A DNA stretch of 64,000 bases, taken from positions 434,001 to 498,000 of the forward strand of contig CAXKVV010000043.1 in NCBI GenBank assembly GCA_964058805.1. Reading direction: 5' to 3'. Origin of the DNA: Schoenoplectus triqueter. Lineage: Eukaryota; Streptophyta; Magnoliopsida; Poales; Cyperaceae. A program made the position numbers and the translations under genes. Of this stretch, positions 33,521 through 46,017 are shown one piece after another. The first letter of the stretch is position 1. Every line of letters begins with the position of its first letter. The notes below the pieces were generated by a model. That model did no database searches. It was given only the letters and a program-made list of their open reading frames with translations, and had not been told where the DNA came from.

Positions 33521-34775
33521 ACAAGCAAGCAAGATCGACTCTCCTTTCAACGAATTAGGTTCGGAAAATAAAGATATAATGGAGAATTATTACTGAGATT
33601 ATGCGAATGAGAGAAACTAAATATAAATATATAATGGCGACGAAATATTTATTATGGTCTAAATTTATATATCATACAAGAGCTATTCTAATTAGGAGGG
33701 TGAATAAGATATTACGTATTTTAGAGGGGAATATATGTGATTTTGGAGTTTTAGAGAGGTATAAGTAAAAATTTGCCGATTTTATTCTATCATACACGGG
33801 GAAGATTATTCAATTGATAATATCATAGGGATTTACCAAATCAAATTGTAGTTAAGTGTATAACAATAGTAAGATATTTTCTTTCTTTTGTTAAATTAAC
33901 AATATTGCGACCATCACGCCAATGGATACCCTACATTAAAATTATATTTATTTAAAAATTGTTAATATAACCAGTCAAAGTTATTTATATATATATTTTT
34001 ATTTTCATCATGCTGAACCACAAGTAAAACGTGAGGCGGGTGACGAGGCACAAGTATGAAGATAAGACTGATGGGAAACCAGATAAAAATAATAATAATA
34101 TATAAAATGGCGAATGCCAAATTTTGTAACAAAATTTTAAGGACGCCGGTTTTGGCATTTCATAATTTATATTCACATTTTGATATGACTTTTTTTCTAT
34201 AACTATTATCGATTACCAACATCCTCTCATTTTATCTTGATCGGATGACTCATTTATTGTTTTTCTCTATTTGCATTTAAAAAGATGAATGTGATATCAA
34301 AGATACAATTTAATTCTTAAAACAATCTAATATTTTCCTTTCTCTATTTAAATTATCTGTGGCTAATCGTATAGTTATTTATCATCATACACATTTTCAG
34401 AATTTTGAAAAAATATATGTATTCAAAAATTGCTTAATAATATATTTTGTTATATATGAAACATATTTTTCTCATTGTAGACACATGAAACCAGGACAAC
34501 TCTAGTGAACATAAATCGTGGACTTCATCAACAATAATCAGTGTTTAATTACTTCCATGATGGCACAACAATAATAATAAATCAATCGGTCAGTTGTCAT
34601 TTCGATTCAAGGTTTAGTTTTTTTTTAAATCATAAATCAATCAATTGCATTAGATCTTTTTATCATTTTGTATTGTATTCTTTATATTTTTAACGTTTTC
34701 AGTCTAGAATTTACGACTTGTTTCATCAAAAAATTAAATTATATTCAAAATACATAATTTACTAAAAAAATGATG
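33521..34775. other. Gene-free AT-rich stretch
   Basis: Nothing beyond low-complexity AT-rich sequence can be supported here. Confidence 0.5.
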
Positions 34776-35267
34776 TGTTGGATCACACTGATTTTTTAAT
34801 CTAATAATATTAAAAAAATTATTATTAATAATAATAATGAAAAAACTAAATTTTAATACTAGGAATAACAACGCGCCATTACGGATGACGCGTAAGAAAC
34901 ATGTCACCACCAATGACTTCTTTTCTATTTTTTTTTACTTAAAAAAAATATATATAACAGCGCCGGTGGGAATGACGTCCTCTTACTGGGCTACTATAGT
35001 ATGCTCAATTCAAAGTTTCAAAATATTTAACAGCACAAATGCAAAGTATTAAGAAAAAAGAGACGTCACTGGGAATGACGTCTTCCCTGAATGCACAAGT
35101 GGGAGTGACGTGTTTAGGGAAGATACCACTATGAATGGCGTCTTTCTTATACGCCACCCATAGTGGCACATTGCCGTTTTTATTATTAAAATTTAGTTTT
35201 TTTTGTTATTATTAATAATAATTTTTTAATATTATTATATTAAAAAATCAGTGATTGGATCATGTTA
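34776..35267. mobile_element. Fold-back element with internal TGACGTC repeats
   Basis: Inverted arms of about 85-90 bp: the left has CACTGATTTTTTAATCTAA and the right its inverse, TTAAAAAATCAGTGATTGG. They enclose about 320 bp with degenerate direct repeats of GGGAATGACGTC (near 34970, 35072, 35102 and 35132). Each holds a TGACG core, the sequence bound by TGA/CREB-like bZIP factors. There is no coding capacity. Confidence 0.65.
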
Positions 35268-38200
35268 GAAAAAATAACTTTTTCTAAAACCTTATCGTGA
35301 ACCCCGCGGGCGGAGGGCAAATTTTATAAATGCATACAAACTCAACTTGATTATGGATTATCAAGTCAAATCTTATTTTTCAATTTATGATATTTTTGGT
35401 CTATAATTTACCATTATAACTTAAGAGTAATTCTAGTGAGATTCAATGCTTACGTACATTTTTCTAAAAGATATCGTTCAAATTAAAAATCAAAATTATA
35501 GATATGTTTAAATAGAATATGTATCAAATTTTATTTAATTTAAAAGAGATTTTGTCTTTCATCATATATTTTAAATTTTAACAATGAAGTTTTAATGATT
35601 TTTGTGATGGATGATCAATTAAACTCTATATTATTTCAAACATAAAAACATTCTATCTATAATCTATTAAAAACACTTCTATTATTTTGATTTTGTAATT
35701 TGAATAAAATTTTCCTAAAAGATGTACCAAAAGCTTTGAATGCACAATAAAAGTTGATTATACACTATAATTACTCGTAACTTAAAACTGATTGAATCAA
35801 TATTGCTCGATTTTTTTTTTATTTTACAAGTCTGTCGGTTCTATTGACAGAAAATATCAAACTAAAATTTTTATTATTCTTGAGCGAAATACGAGGATAT
35901 TCATGTGTCTAGCTACATAATTCAAAATGTATTGATGAAGGGCTGAGTAACGATTATATCAGAAAAATGTTAAACACAAGAAGTTTATAATTGCCATGAT
36001 TTCAGGAGTAGTGGCCTCCAATGAAAAATTGTTAATATTAAGTTAAAGAGGGAAATTAAACGGAGTCAACTGTTTAATCTTAATTAATTTGTTATGCCCA
36101 AGATAAAGCATTAACGCTCACCTTACGGATTTTAAAAGGAAGTAATAATAATTAATAAAGTTGTAGGGACCTTTGTACAATCTATTTCTTTCTTTCTTTA
36201 CCTTTTAATATATCTTTCTATTATTCTATTCTATTGTCAGCAATTGGAGAGCAGTGAACAGGTCCAATTAAATCTGTAGACTTCCTCAAAACAAACTTGT
36301 CTTTGTCTTTGAAGTTTTACTTCTTCGCGTTTTAAACATATATAGGAAATTATAATATTAATTGCCTATGTGCAATAATTTCAGAATAATTTCTCCCAAT
36401 ATAGATAGCTCAACGCACCATTCAAAAGTGAAACATCTATAACGTCTCCCTTCCAACAAACTATTTTTTTTCTTTCTTCTTGTTTTTATTTGTCTGAACA
36501 AACTATTTGGTAATTGTTAAGAATCATTTAGAAAAAAAAATGAAAACAGATAAAATTTGATACTAAATGTATAAAAAAATTGGACATATAGGTAGTCTAA
36601 CAATTAAATTTAATGTAAATTAAAAATATTTGATGATTTTACACCAATGACATTGAATTTCGGATTGTTAAAACTTCAAATCATTCGGCGTATAATACAC
36701 ACATTTATGTATAAGTTTGTTTGAAATATTCGTTGATGGAGAGACGTACTCTCACCACTTGCATACCCATATAATATAACCGTATCTATTCTATAAATAA
36801 GCTCTCACTATCTCCAAGTTGTTAAGAAATTTCCTAATTGAATTTGGAAAAATAATATAAAAAAATTCACCATAAATTAATATTTTAGGTTAATTAATTT
36901 TCGTTTTTTTTTGGTATTGATCGATATTAACACCAAGTTATGCCATGTACAGAAATTGCATTTATATCTACCATTTAGGCTAGCAATGACATAATTTATC
37001 TGTCAAATATATATAACAAAGCGAGGGTGGATGGATTCTTATAATTCTGGAAGCACACCACATTTTTCGTTGTAAATATTTTCAAGCATGAGATGAATAT
37101 TATTTATATAACATATAAGCTCAACCATCCTTGTCCGAGTTAGTACCTTAATTTCTCTCTATTGACCAGAGTGGTTCAGCTAAATATTTCTACTAATTAA
37201 ACTAGTGGATTAATATATATAATCAATAAAGATATCAAAAAATTGGCATATGATTAATTTGGATATAGATTGAGAGGAGAATGCAATATGACCGTTTGAG
37301 AAGAACATGCCATGTGAGGAGGCATGGATCCAGCTTCCAACCTATTTCAACAAGAGCACATGGAGTGGATCATTATACGAATTTAATCATTGTTAGATTA
37401 TTAATTAACGAAGTGATTTACTAGATATATCTCCACCAATTTTCTCTGGTCTAGGAAAAAAGGGGAGTTTATATATTTGAAGGACCACAAATAAATAAGA
37501 GTTGTAGCTAGTGAGCTTGTTTGTCAGCTTATAGACAAACTCACAAAAATATTATAATCTGAATTGTTTTAATTTATATAAATTATATCAATCTCAGTGT
37601 TTTTCCGTAAATGCTCGAAATACTTCATTATTATATAAATATTTTTTTAACTCAAGAAGATTAAATTAAGTGCAGATGTGCATTGACGCCATAGAATAGG
37701 TTCTTGAAATTAATACTTCATTGTTAGGTCACCTTATATTCTGCCCAAGTATATTTGAAATATATATAACTATATCTTTATGATTAAAAACTACATAATG
37801 ATATTATATATATACAGTGAAATGAAGTGTCAGATTGGCCATAGAGAATATTCATTGACAACATAGAATTAATATAGAGCTTAACAAATAAATAATTAAG
37901 CTGAGCTTGAGAGATTGGGCCATCTGCCCCGGCCTCTGAGACTCTCGAGAGTTAGAATTGGGAAAAAAGTTGATGGTTTAAGAAGAAGGTTTCTATTGTA
38001 TGGTGGAAGTTAGACCATCAATTGTTTTTCATGGATTATTATATATAGAGTTGCATACTCCTTTAAGATGGTGATTTTCACCGTCCACATGTTATGGCAT
38101 GTAGAGATTAATTCCTTCTGTTCGAGACAGATTTTTCGCTTCATTGCATATGCTCTTTTCCTTCATAAATTTGGAATAATGAATTAAATTCTTAATATAT

Positions 38201-40430
38201 AGTAATATATAAATAATGGTCAGTGTAGTTAAATTAATTAATTAATTATATGGACTCCTCATATTTTTTTCTTGAGAAGTGATTCAATTATCATCATTTT
38301 GATATCACACGAGTGTCATTAAAATTAAATATCAAATAATTATTATTTAAATTCTTAAATAATAAAACTAATTGAAGAAATATTTTATAAATATCATCTT
38401 ATATATGTATACAAAAAAATATATTATTTTAATATTATTTATATATACATCAAACATTAATAAAATCAACGGACCAAATTTTATAATTTAGACTCATTAC
38501 TTGATGGCTATTCAAATGAAGTTAAAATTTTATGATTTTTCATATACATATAATTGAGATGATATAAAATACATCCAAAAGTTCACATTTTTAAATTTAT
38601 GAATAAATAAATAAATGATGATGGCAATTGAATCCTTTTTTTTTTTAAATTGATAGGATCCCTTATCTTTTTTTCTTTACTTAATTTGTTTTTCAACAGG
38701 ATGGTATAGAATAAGGTCGGTCTCACTTAATATTTGGAACCTTATCTAGAGTCTAGCTAGAAGAAGATTAGGCCTGATGAAGCCTCGGCAGTTTAGTACT
38801 TCATCTTTACCGTTCATTTCCTCTCTGTCAATTAATATCGTCCGTTGGATCTTCTTTTTCTCATCTATGTGATTGTTTTGTTGTTTCCTATTCTTTGTAG
38901 TCTGTGCATGTGGTGGTTTATAAATGATCAATATACTAGAGTTGTTCATCGGGTTTCTCATAAAAAAATATTAATAATCAATTATTTTAAATGAAAACTT
39001 TTCTGTAAAATAATTTTTATTAGAAATTTTTTTAACATAAATATTTTTTTTTTCAAAATTCTACAGAATAATTCACTAAAAAGAATACAAATAATTGTAT
39101 TGCTTTAGTATTTAAAATATACCTTAGAGACAACATATATCTCTTTAAATGAAAAAAAATAAAAAATAAAATAACCTATTTGATTAAGATAAATGAAGAG
39201 AGAGGAATAAAATTAATATGAAAAACATGAATGATGTGACATAGCTAAAAAAACTTGAAAAACTAATTTGTTTCTAATAAATTTTTGTATCTCACAAGAT
39301 TTTTATATAAAGAATATAATAAATATTGATAAATCAAAATTTAAAATAATTTGATTTATTTTTTTAGTTAAGCTTATGAAAAACTCTCTGTGTGCTTAAG
39401 TTCACACTATCTTTAATCTATATATTATATTCTACTTCAAAACAACAACAACAATTAAAAATATTGTGCAAACTAACAAAATATATTAAAATTATATACT
39501 GTCTAATAGATTAGATAAGATATATGTCGATCGAATTTAAGCTAATTTGAAATTGAATTGATTATTCAATATAAAGTCAGTAAATTAAACTTTAGCATTC
39601 AAAATTTCAAATTAATTAGGCTATTTTACATATAGATCTAGTAAAGAAGTTGAGAGCTAGGAAGGATCTCATATTCTCATTATGTTGTAGCTGTATCGGC
39701 TGCAGATCTTCCCTGCATTTTGGAAGGCAGAAGGATAAAATATATGCACTCAGGAAATAATAACATCTCCCCTGCATTTTGTGTATATATACGGGGAAGG
39801 AACACTTATTTTAACTGCTTGCAATGTAGGTACATTGCTTAGGAGCAAATTCGTTATATCATGGAAGTACACAACGAGAACTAACTACAACTTTGGATCG
39901 ACCTGACCTCTACTGTATATATGGTTCCTTGGAGGCTAGAAATCAGACATTGATTGACACACAATGAAATTCTTATTTAAGAACATCATCAAGACACTTT
40001 CAAGTGAATAACCTAGAAGTTGTGCACTTATTATCAATAAACATTTATAGGAAATTGGTGAAAGTTAGTACCCAATATAGTTTAATTACATGGATGCGCT
40101 AATTAACTCTAGATTGCAAAATTGATTTGGAAACCAGAATCCCAGTCCCAGCTGTGGCTTACTAATGTGGTACAGCATGAACAACAGAGCAAGATAAAGA
40201 ATTTCACTATCATGCTAGCTAGCTTGTCTTTTCTTTGGTTTGTTCAATTGTCAGGTTTCCTACTCTGTATTATTTACTTCTATGAGGCATTTTCACAAAC
40301 AAGTGTTGTGCACATTGTATTGTATCCTGATAAAATAAAACTAGAGACAGGAGTACATGACAATCCTTCACTGTTGAGTGTTGACACACACGACAGGCCA
40401 CTAATCTACACACAAAACACTAATTCTATT
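35268..40430. other. Large gene-poor region
   Basis: Over 5 kb of AT-rich DNA. The open frames are short, with no recognisable motif or splice context. No RNA gene, LTR or long repeat was identified by eye. It may hold distant promoter sequence or highly decayed transposons. Confidence 0.45.
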
Positions 40431-40459
40431 TAATTTATGTTCTGAATGCAGATTTATTC

Positions 40460-40857
40460 ATCCTCTCTCTCTCTCAAGGTCAAACTGTTCATCTCTCAGC
40501 TCGCAAGCCGAGGCGGAGGAGGAAGATAAGCTTCATCTTCTCGGTCAATATTACTCTAGAAATCCAATGCAATGTAATAATAATATAGTGATGATGATGA
40601 TGGTATAAATTGGGGGAGAAAGATACCCTCCGCTCCGCTCCCAGTTTAAAGTCTCTCTCTTTCTCGACGAAAGACGAAAAATCCTGCAAAACCCTAGAAA
40701 GTAGAATCTAATCCCAATCGCCATGGGCCATGGGCCATGGCGTCGATGAGCTTGCTCTGCGCCACGCGAACACTCGCTTCCTTTCAACATCTCCAGCGAG
40801 GAGATGTACGGTGGTCGGTGGGCTCCGCAAATAGTATACATACATACTCCTCGTGAT
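40460..40857 (+). other. Promoter/5' exon-like sequence of unclear gene
   Basis: A CT-rich leader, an AAAACCCTAG telo-box-like motif (40688) and a tandem CCATGGGCCATGGGCCATGG precede ATG codons. From the third ATG (40740) a 39-codon frame opens MASMSLLCATRTLASFQHLQ, similar in composition to an organelle transit peptide. No continuing exon was found, so this may be a displaced first exon or the leader of the CPL4-like locus. Confidence 0.25.
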
Positions 40858-41078
40858 GCGTGTCAGACATAGTTTTAATTTATTCCAATTTGCAAATGTT
40901 GATGAGAAATTTCTCAACAAAAGATACTTTTTCAGAGGCTCAGATTTATGCATAACATTTATATGCTTTTGCAGGAACAAAAAAACAAAGGTTATGGATA
41001 AGTAAAACAGTGGTAAAGGCAGTTAGTGATGGTATATATTCTAAACCACTGTATTTGTGAGGAAAATCAATATAAAAT

Positions 41079-43395
41079 ATGAATTTAACAAGTTGCAATT
41101 TCAAGTTTTCAACCTTTACACTGAGCATGACTGCTAAAATTGCATGCTTTAATTCAGTAGTCGAAGAATCTGGATCGAGTGTGGCCTTTCCTGATATTTA
41201 CAAGGTATATCTTCAGAATTTGAGGCTTGAACCATCAGCAGCAGATAATCTTCACAGAGAGCATGTGAAATACCTTTTGAAGGATAAGAAATTGATACTG
41301 GTTTTGGATCTGGATCACACTTTGGTTAACTCAGTTTTCAATGATCAGATTACTGAGGAGGAGGAATACCTACTTGATGAGATTATGATGATAGAAGGTA
41401 AAACATGAAACTATTTTGCCCAATGAATAAACAATTAGGAAAGTGATATGGCAAATCCGGGAGCATTTTATATATTTCCTACAAAATTATTATGCAATTC
41501 TCATCTTCCCCCATGTCAAGAACTAACCAAATGATATTGTCCATTCCTTTATTTGCTAGCAAATACTAAAGCAGGTTGAGGCAAACTGAAGCCCAACTTG
41601 TTTATAATTATGTGTATATCTGTAAATGTAGCATAGTTGTGAATTTGATGAAAACTTAAGGAATAAGACTGGTGCACACTACATCTACCAGGCACTTAGT
41701 ATTTATTTGGATTTTATGACTGACAGTCCGTTTGTTTCCATCTCTTTTCTTTGACCCAGACCTCTTTCAGGTTGGCAGATCTAGTTACATGCTGACAAAG
41801 CTGCGACCCTATGTTCGCTTCTTCTTGGAGGAGGCTAATGATATGTTTGAAATGTACATATACACAATGGGCGGACAGGATTATGCTGACCAGATTTCAG
41901 AGCTGCTTGACCCTGATGGTATGTGTATTTCCCCTTTAGGGTTATCAGTGGGTCCGATGGCACCACAAGCAATAAAAAGGCGCTGGATATTGTGTTCGGG
42001 CCTGAGAATATGGTGATTATTCTTGATGATTCTGAAAATGTAAGCTCAAATCATCATTTTATTGTATCATTTTGTTAGGAGTAGAAAATTTGGTGCACTT
42101 ATGATGCTTTTGAGTTACTATACCCTGTTCTGCTCACGCACATTTATTTCTTTAGTAGAAGATTTGTAGGCGATTTTCTGATGCCGATTTCTTGGAACTT
42201 TGGAAGTATATCATTTTAGAAAAGACAGTAGGTAAACAAAATACCGTACTTTTATGTGGGCTGGCTGTTTTTTCGATCCATGTTGTACAGGTTTTCTTCC
42301 ATCCTTATTTTAATCCACAAAAGCACAAGTAGTGTGTGTATATATACAAGGTTCGACAGAATAATTACATTGCAAGACAGCATCATAATGCATAAGTTCA
42401 TCTTCCTTTGACTGGTTTGGGAGAAGAACAAAGAAAAACTCATTCTAATGCAGCGGTACCATTACTTTGTTCATAGCGCGAGACAGCTCAGTTCTGACTT
42501 TAAGTCTGTAACGGAGTCGAATATGGATGAAAGTGAATATGACGGGATCCTTGCAAGCATTCTTATTGTTTTAAGGCGGGCTCATGAGTTATTCTTTGAC
42601 CCGGTTAGGTTAATTGCCTATTTACTTCCCAACTTATAATCAAATTCTCATTGAGCATGTTGTACCTGCTAAAATTGCATGTCCTCAATTGCATTGCCGG
42701 CAGTTATTGTGCACGGTACCTCCCTCCCCCTCCACCAATTAAAAAAAAAAGAAAAAAGAAAAAAGAAGAAGATGAAATAGGATGTGCATCGAAACATTCT
42801 TTTGTCTGGAGAGAGTGTCCTGTATTGACACATTTGTTCAATAATTCAGTTCTGTTCCAGTTTTTTATGGCATGCATGAATTTTTTTTCTTTTTGAGAAA
42901 GCTCCTGCTGAAATTTGGATTTCGATTGGTTATTTATTGCTTCTTCAGAAGGATAGGACTGAATTTTCTATGAGAGATGTGAGGAAGGTACTTGTAGCAC
43001 ACTCCTATTTAATTTTTAAGATTATTGGTTATGTTAACAAATGGTGTATATGCTCTGATCTCTATTTCTGTTCCTTGATTTTGTAGATACTACCAGTAAT
43101 CACAATGGAGGTACTAGATGGGTGCCACATTTTGTTCGACAAAGAACAACCAATTTTCAAGACTATTGATGTAAAGCCTGAAGAACAGCCTATCTGGAAA
43201 TTAGCTGAGGGTATTGGAGCCAAATGCTTTTCTGACGAGGATTCTTCGGTGACACATGTTGTGGCGACGGTCTCCACTACCATGATGGCACAGTGGGCAA
43301 GAGATAACAACAAGATTTTGGTCGCCCCTTGGTGGATTGAGTCGGCACATTACTTCTGGAAATGGCACAAGGAGGAATATTTTCTCGTGCTTTAG
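41079..43395 (+). pseudogene. CPL4/FCP1-like RNA polymerase II CTD phosphatase, damaged
   Basis: Five exons: ~41079-41397, 41760-42039, 42415-42603, 42949-42987, 43087-43395. They encode an FCP-type phosphatase core with the DLDHT (DxDxT) active site, KLRPYVRFFLEEA, DDSEN/VWEKNKE, and a C-terminal BRCT-like domain (WKLAEGIGAKC, VTHVVAT, WWIESAHYFWKW). Such enzymes dephosphorylate the Pol II C-terminal repeat in the nucleus. Two lesions are visible. An extra TG at about 41921-41925 shifts the frame between DPDGM and YFPFRVIS. The acceptor of intron 2 reads TG at 42413-42414 where AG is needed. The usual N-terminal extension with cysteines is also missing. All other junctions keep frame, so decay is recent. 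A sequencing error could explain the first lesion but not easily both. Confidence 0.7.
42270..42424 (+). repeat. Second copy of the dispersed CPL4-intron sequence
   Basis: This intron end matches, inverted, 18066-18250. Because it sits between two CPL4-like exons, this is probably the source-type context and 18 kb the displaced piece. The acceptor base is altered here. Confidence 0.6.
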
Positions 43396-44340
43396 AGAGA
43401 GTTGGGGACTCGGTCGGGGTTTATGAACGGTCTGGTATGGATTTATGTTTTCATGTTGCGTAAATTTGATAGAATGGATATAAATTTGAAAAAAATGATT
43501 ATAACTTGATGAAATTCTTATAATCAGTATGTAAAAAATTCAGGGTATACAGTCTAGATCGAGTTTTTAATTCGGTCCAGACCTTAGGATCGAATTAAAA
43601 ATTCAAATCAGCCTGTATCCAGATCTTATGTGATTTGAAAATGAAATGGGGAGGGGAAAAAAGGTTTTGGACCAATTTAGTTTTTCGGACTACCTAATCT
43701 GGCCCCAAAAAAAATTTAAACCATGCACTGCATCTTAAAACATATGCAATCATTCTAAATGTCGGAGAAAATTATTTTATTTTAATTATTAAAAAAAATC
43801 AGATATTGCTGTCGACAACTAGCGAATTGCGAAGAGAAAACAAGAGAAAAATATCTTGCTTGAGTAAAATAGATAGAAAAAGTAATCCTAAATTTCAATA
43901 AATTAATAACGGAAATTTGTTTTTTGAGAAAGATGAGAATTTAGATCCTAAATTTTTTTTGTGCATGTAAAAAATTTAAATCCATGTTTTTTAGTGATCA
44001 TTCTAATTAGTTATCACTTGAGTTATTGAATTACTTGCTAACAATCGAAATATAAAAAAATCTAATCAAACGAACTGAACTAAAACTAAAACTAAATCAA
44101 ACACTGAACAAATTATAAATTATGAATTTTTTTTTTACACCTAAGCCAAAATATTACAGCAGCAGAAGTATACATTTCGATATCGGAATCGGATGCACAG
44201 GATCTGATCATCCGACCCACCCACTTCATTCCTCCTCTCCGGCTCTCCGCGATTCCCCATTCGCACGCAAAGGGAGAGAGAGAGGGCTCCTTTTTTCCCC
44301 AGTCACTGCATTTCCCCAGGCTCCAGCCCCATAGAACTGA
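43396..44340. other. 3' flank of CPL4-like locus and promoter-like DNA
   Basis: AT-rich flank, then from about 44200 a CT-rich, GC-richer patch with GAGAGAGAG typical of plant promoters or leaders. No gene is defined. Confidence 0.4.
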
Positions 44341-44346
44341 TGAAAG

Positions 44347-45677
44347 ATGAAGCGCTCCCTTCAGAGCTCAGGTACAGGCGCCTTGATCTATTGGTGTCGT
44401 CTCAAAGGAAACCAAGGGAATGCCTTTTGTTAATCTTTTAAGCCTAGAGTTTGTGCTGTACACTCTACTCTAAATTTCTTTTACCGGTTCCTCGATTTTT
44501 GTATGTGCCAACTGCCAAGTAGGAATTGTCACATAGCACAATTGGTTTTGATTTAAATACTATTGTTTAGACTTTAGACTGATGGTTTTCAATTTTGTGG
44601 TCTGCTGTTGAGGCATGAGGGATTAGATTGATTATAGCTAATTGGCCTCTAATCCGTAGGAATTAATTATCATCATCAGCTGGCTGATAAAATGAACCTT
44701 TAGGGACCAAATCACCTGTTAGAGAAAGTCGTATAAAAGAGCCATTGTGTCACTTTGTAATAACATAACATAATAGCAAGCAATAAGAATAATTTTCTGT
44801 TCAGTATTCTCTCTCAAATTCCATAAAATTCAACTGGTCTATATATGCGATTAATCTCAATTCATATCTTTAATTTGTTAGGTTGTCGGCTGTTACTTGC
44901 TGGGAAAGGCTTCAGCTTCTCAGAACCCATGAGGCCATGACCTCACTTTATTGTATGTTTAATTGTTCTCATCACTTCAGTTCTCCTAAAACAATAATCA
45001 TTACTGTTGAGATTCAGTAGCTTGTACCAGTAAGTGGTACAACAACAACAATAAAGCCTTTAATCCCAAATAAATTGGGGTAGGCTAGAAATAAAACTAA
45101 TCTGAAATCATAGAGATCAAAGATCTCAAAGAACAACAAAGCCTGTACAGTAAGTGGTACATTATATAATTTTTACTTCATTCTGTCTAGCTTTGCCTGT
45201 GCCATATCTAGTTCAGGTTTAAGTTTTATCCCTATTTATCACTTGTCAGGTGGTAATTTCTGATAGTTATAGGTCTAGCAAACAATCTGCTTTTGCAAGT
45301 TCAGTTTTTCCGCTGAAAGCCTGAAAGGTATGTTCAATTTCTTAGATTGTTTTAGTACCAATTGTCACAGTTTATATTTTGCACAGGTAAATTTTCTGTT
45401 GTACACTTCCTGAACTATGTGTTTAGTACATCCTGTGTTTTATCCACTGTGGTATTGTGGGTTAACGGTTTTTTTTTCTTTCTTTTCTAACAGGTTATTT
45501 ATATTTAATGTGTCTAATTGGCTAGTTGCATGTTAATTTGGACCAACAGATCACTTATTGATAAGTGAATGCAGGTCCATGTGCCTACTCAGGAGTTGGG
45601 AATCAGGACAGGTTTATTGTGCTGCCATAGCAAGGATCTATATGCACACCCAAGTTGTCGAGATTGTGTATAAGGTA
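44347..45677 (+). other. Possible spliced transcript of unknown nature
   Basis: An ATG at 44347 opens MKRSLQSS and meets a good donor (CTCAG/GTACAG). A sequence after TTGTTAG at 44882 continues in frame as CRLLLAGKGFSFSEPM and stops soon. Another exon-like block follows GCAG at 45575 and ends at AAG/GTATCT. The frame is short, so this may be a long non-coding RNA or the ruined start of a gene. Weak evidence. Confidence 0.2.
45041..45148 (+). mobile_element. 108-bp SINE-like retroposon with target duplication
   Basis: The insert begins AACAACAACAATAAAGCC, then TTGGGGTAGGCTA, a signature of plant Au-like SINE sequence. It is flanked by the 12-bp direct repeat AGTAAGTGGTAC (45029-45040 and 45149-45160). 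It is truncated relative to full SINEs. Confidence 0.6.
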
Positions 45678-46017
45678 TCTGGTCATATAAATATATGTAT
45701 ATTTAGTACTATGAAAGAAAAAATTCTAAACAATTAGATTTATGTTGAGAATGTGTACATCAAAGCACACTGTATAGTATAAACAAGCAGCAGTTAATGT
45801 ATTTACTTTTTAGAATGTTCTTACTCATTTAGTGGAAATCAAGGTTTAAGGTCTTGCAACCCAGAATGAATATTTGAACATATTACTACCCAAATTCATA
45901 AATTAGAAGATAATTGAAAAGTACATATTACAATACCATAGATAACCAAGAACTGCTAATCCAATGTTAACTAGTAGAACGTGAATAGTGGAGACCTTAA
46001 TTTTTTTTAATCAATTT

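Noticed and set aside
40122..40433. 103-aa plus-strand frame with a hydrophobic segment
   Set aside because: No family resemblance, no upstream promoter-like sequence, and isolated in gene-poor AT-rich DNA.
41934..41954. Very short intron in the CPL4-like exon 2 (about 21 nt, GTATGTG to TTTAG)
   Set aside because: It is far below the plant minimum and removing it would not restore the conserved frame. A 2-bp insertion explains the break better.
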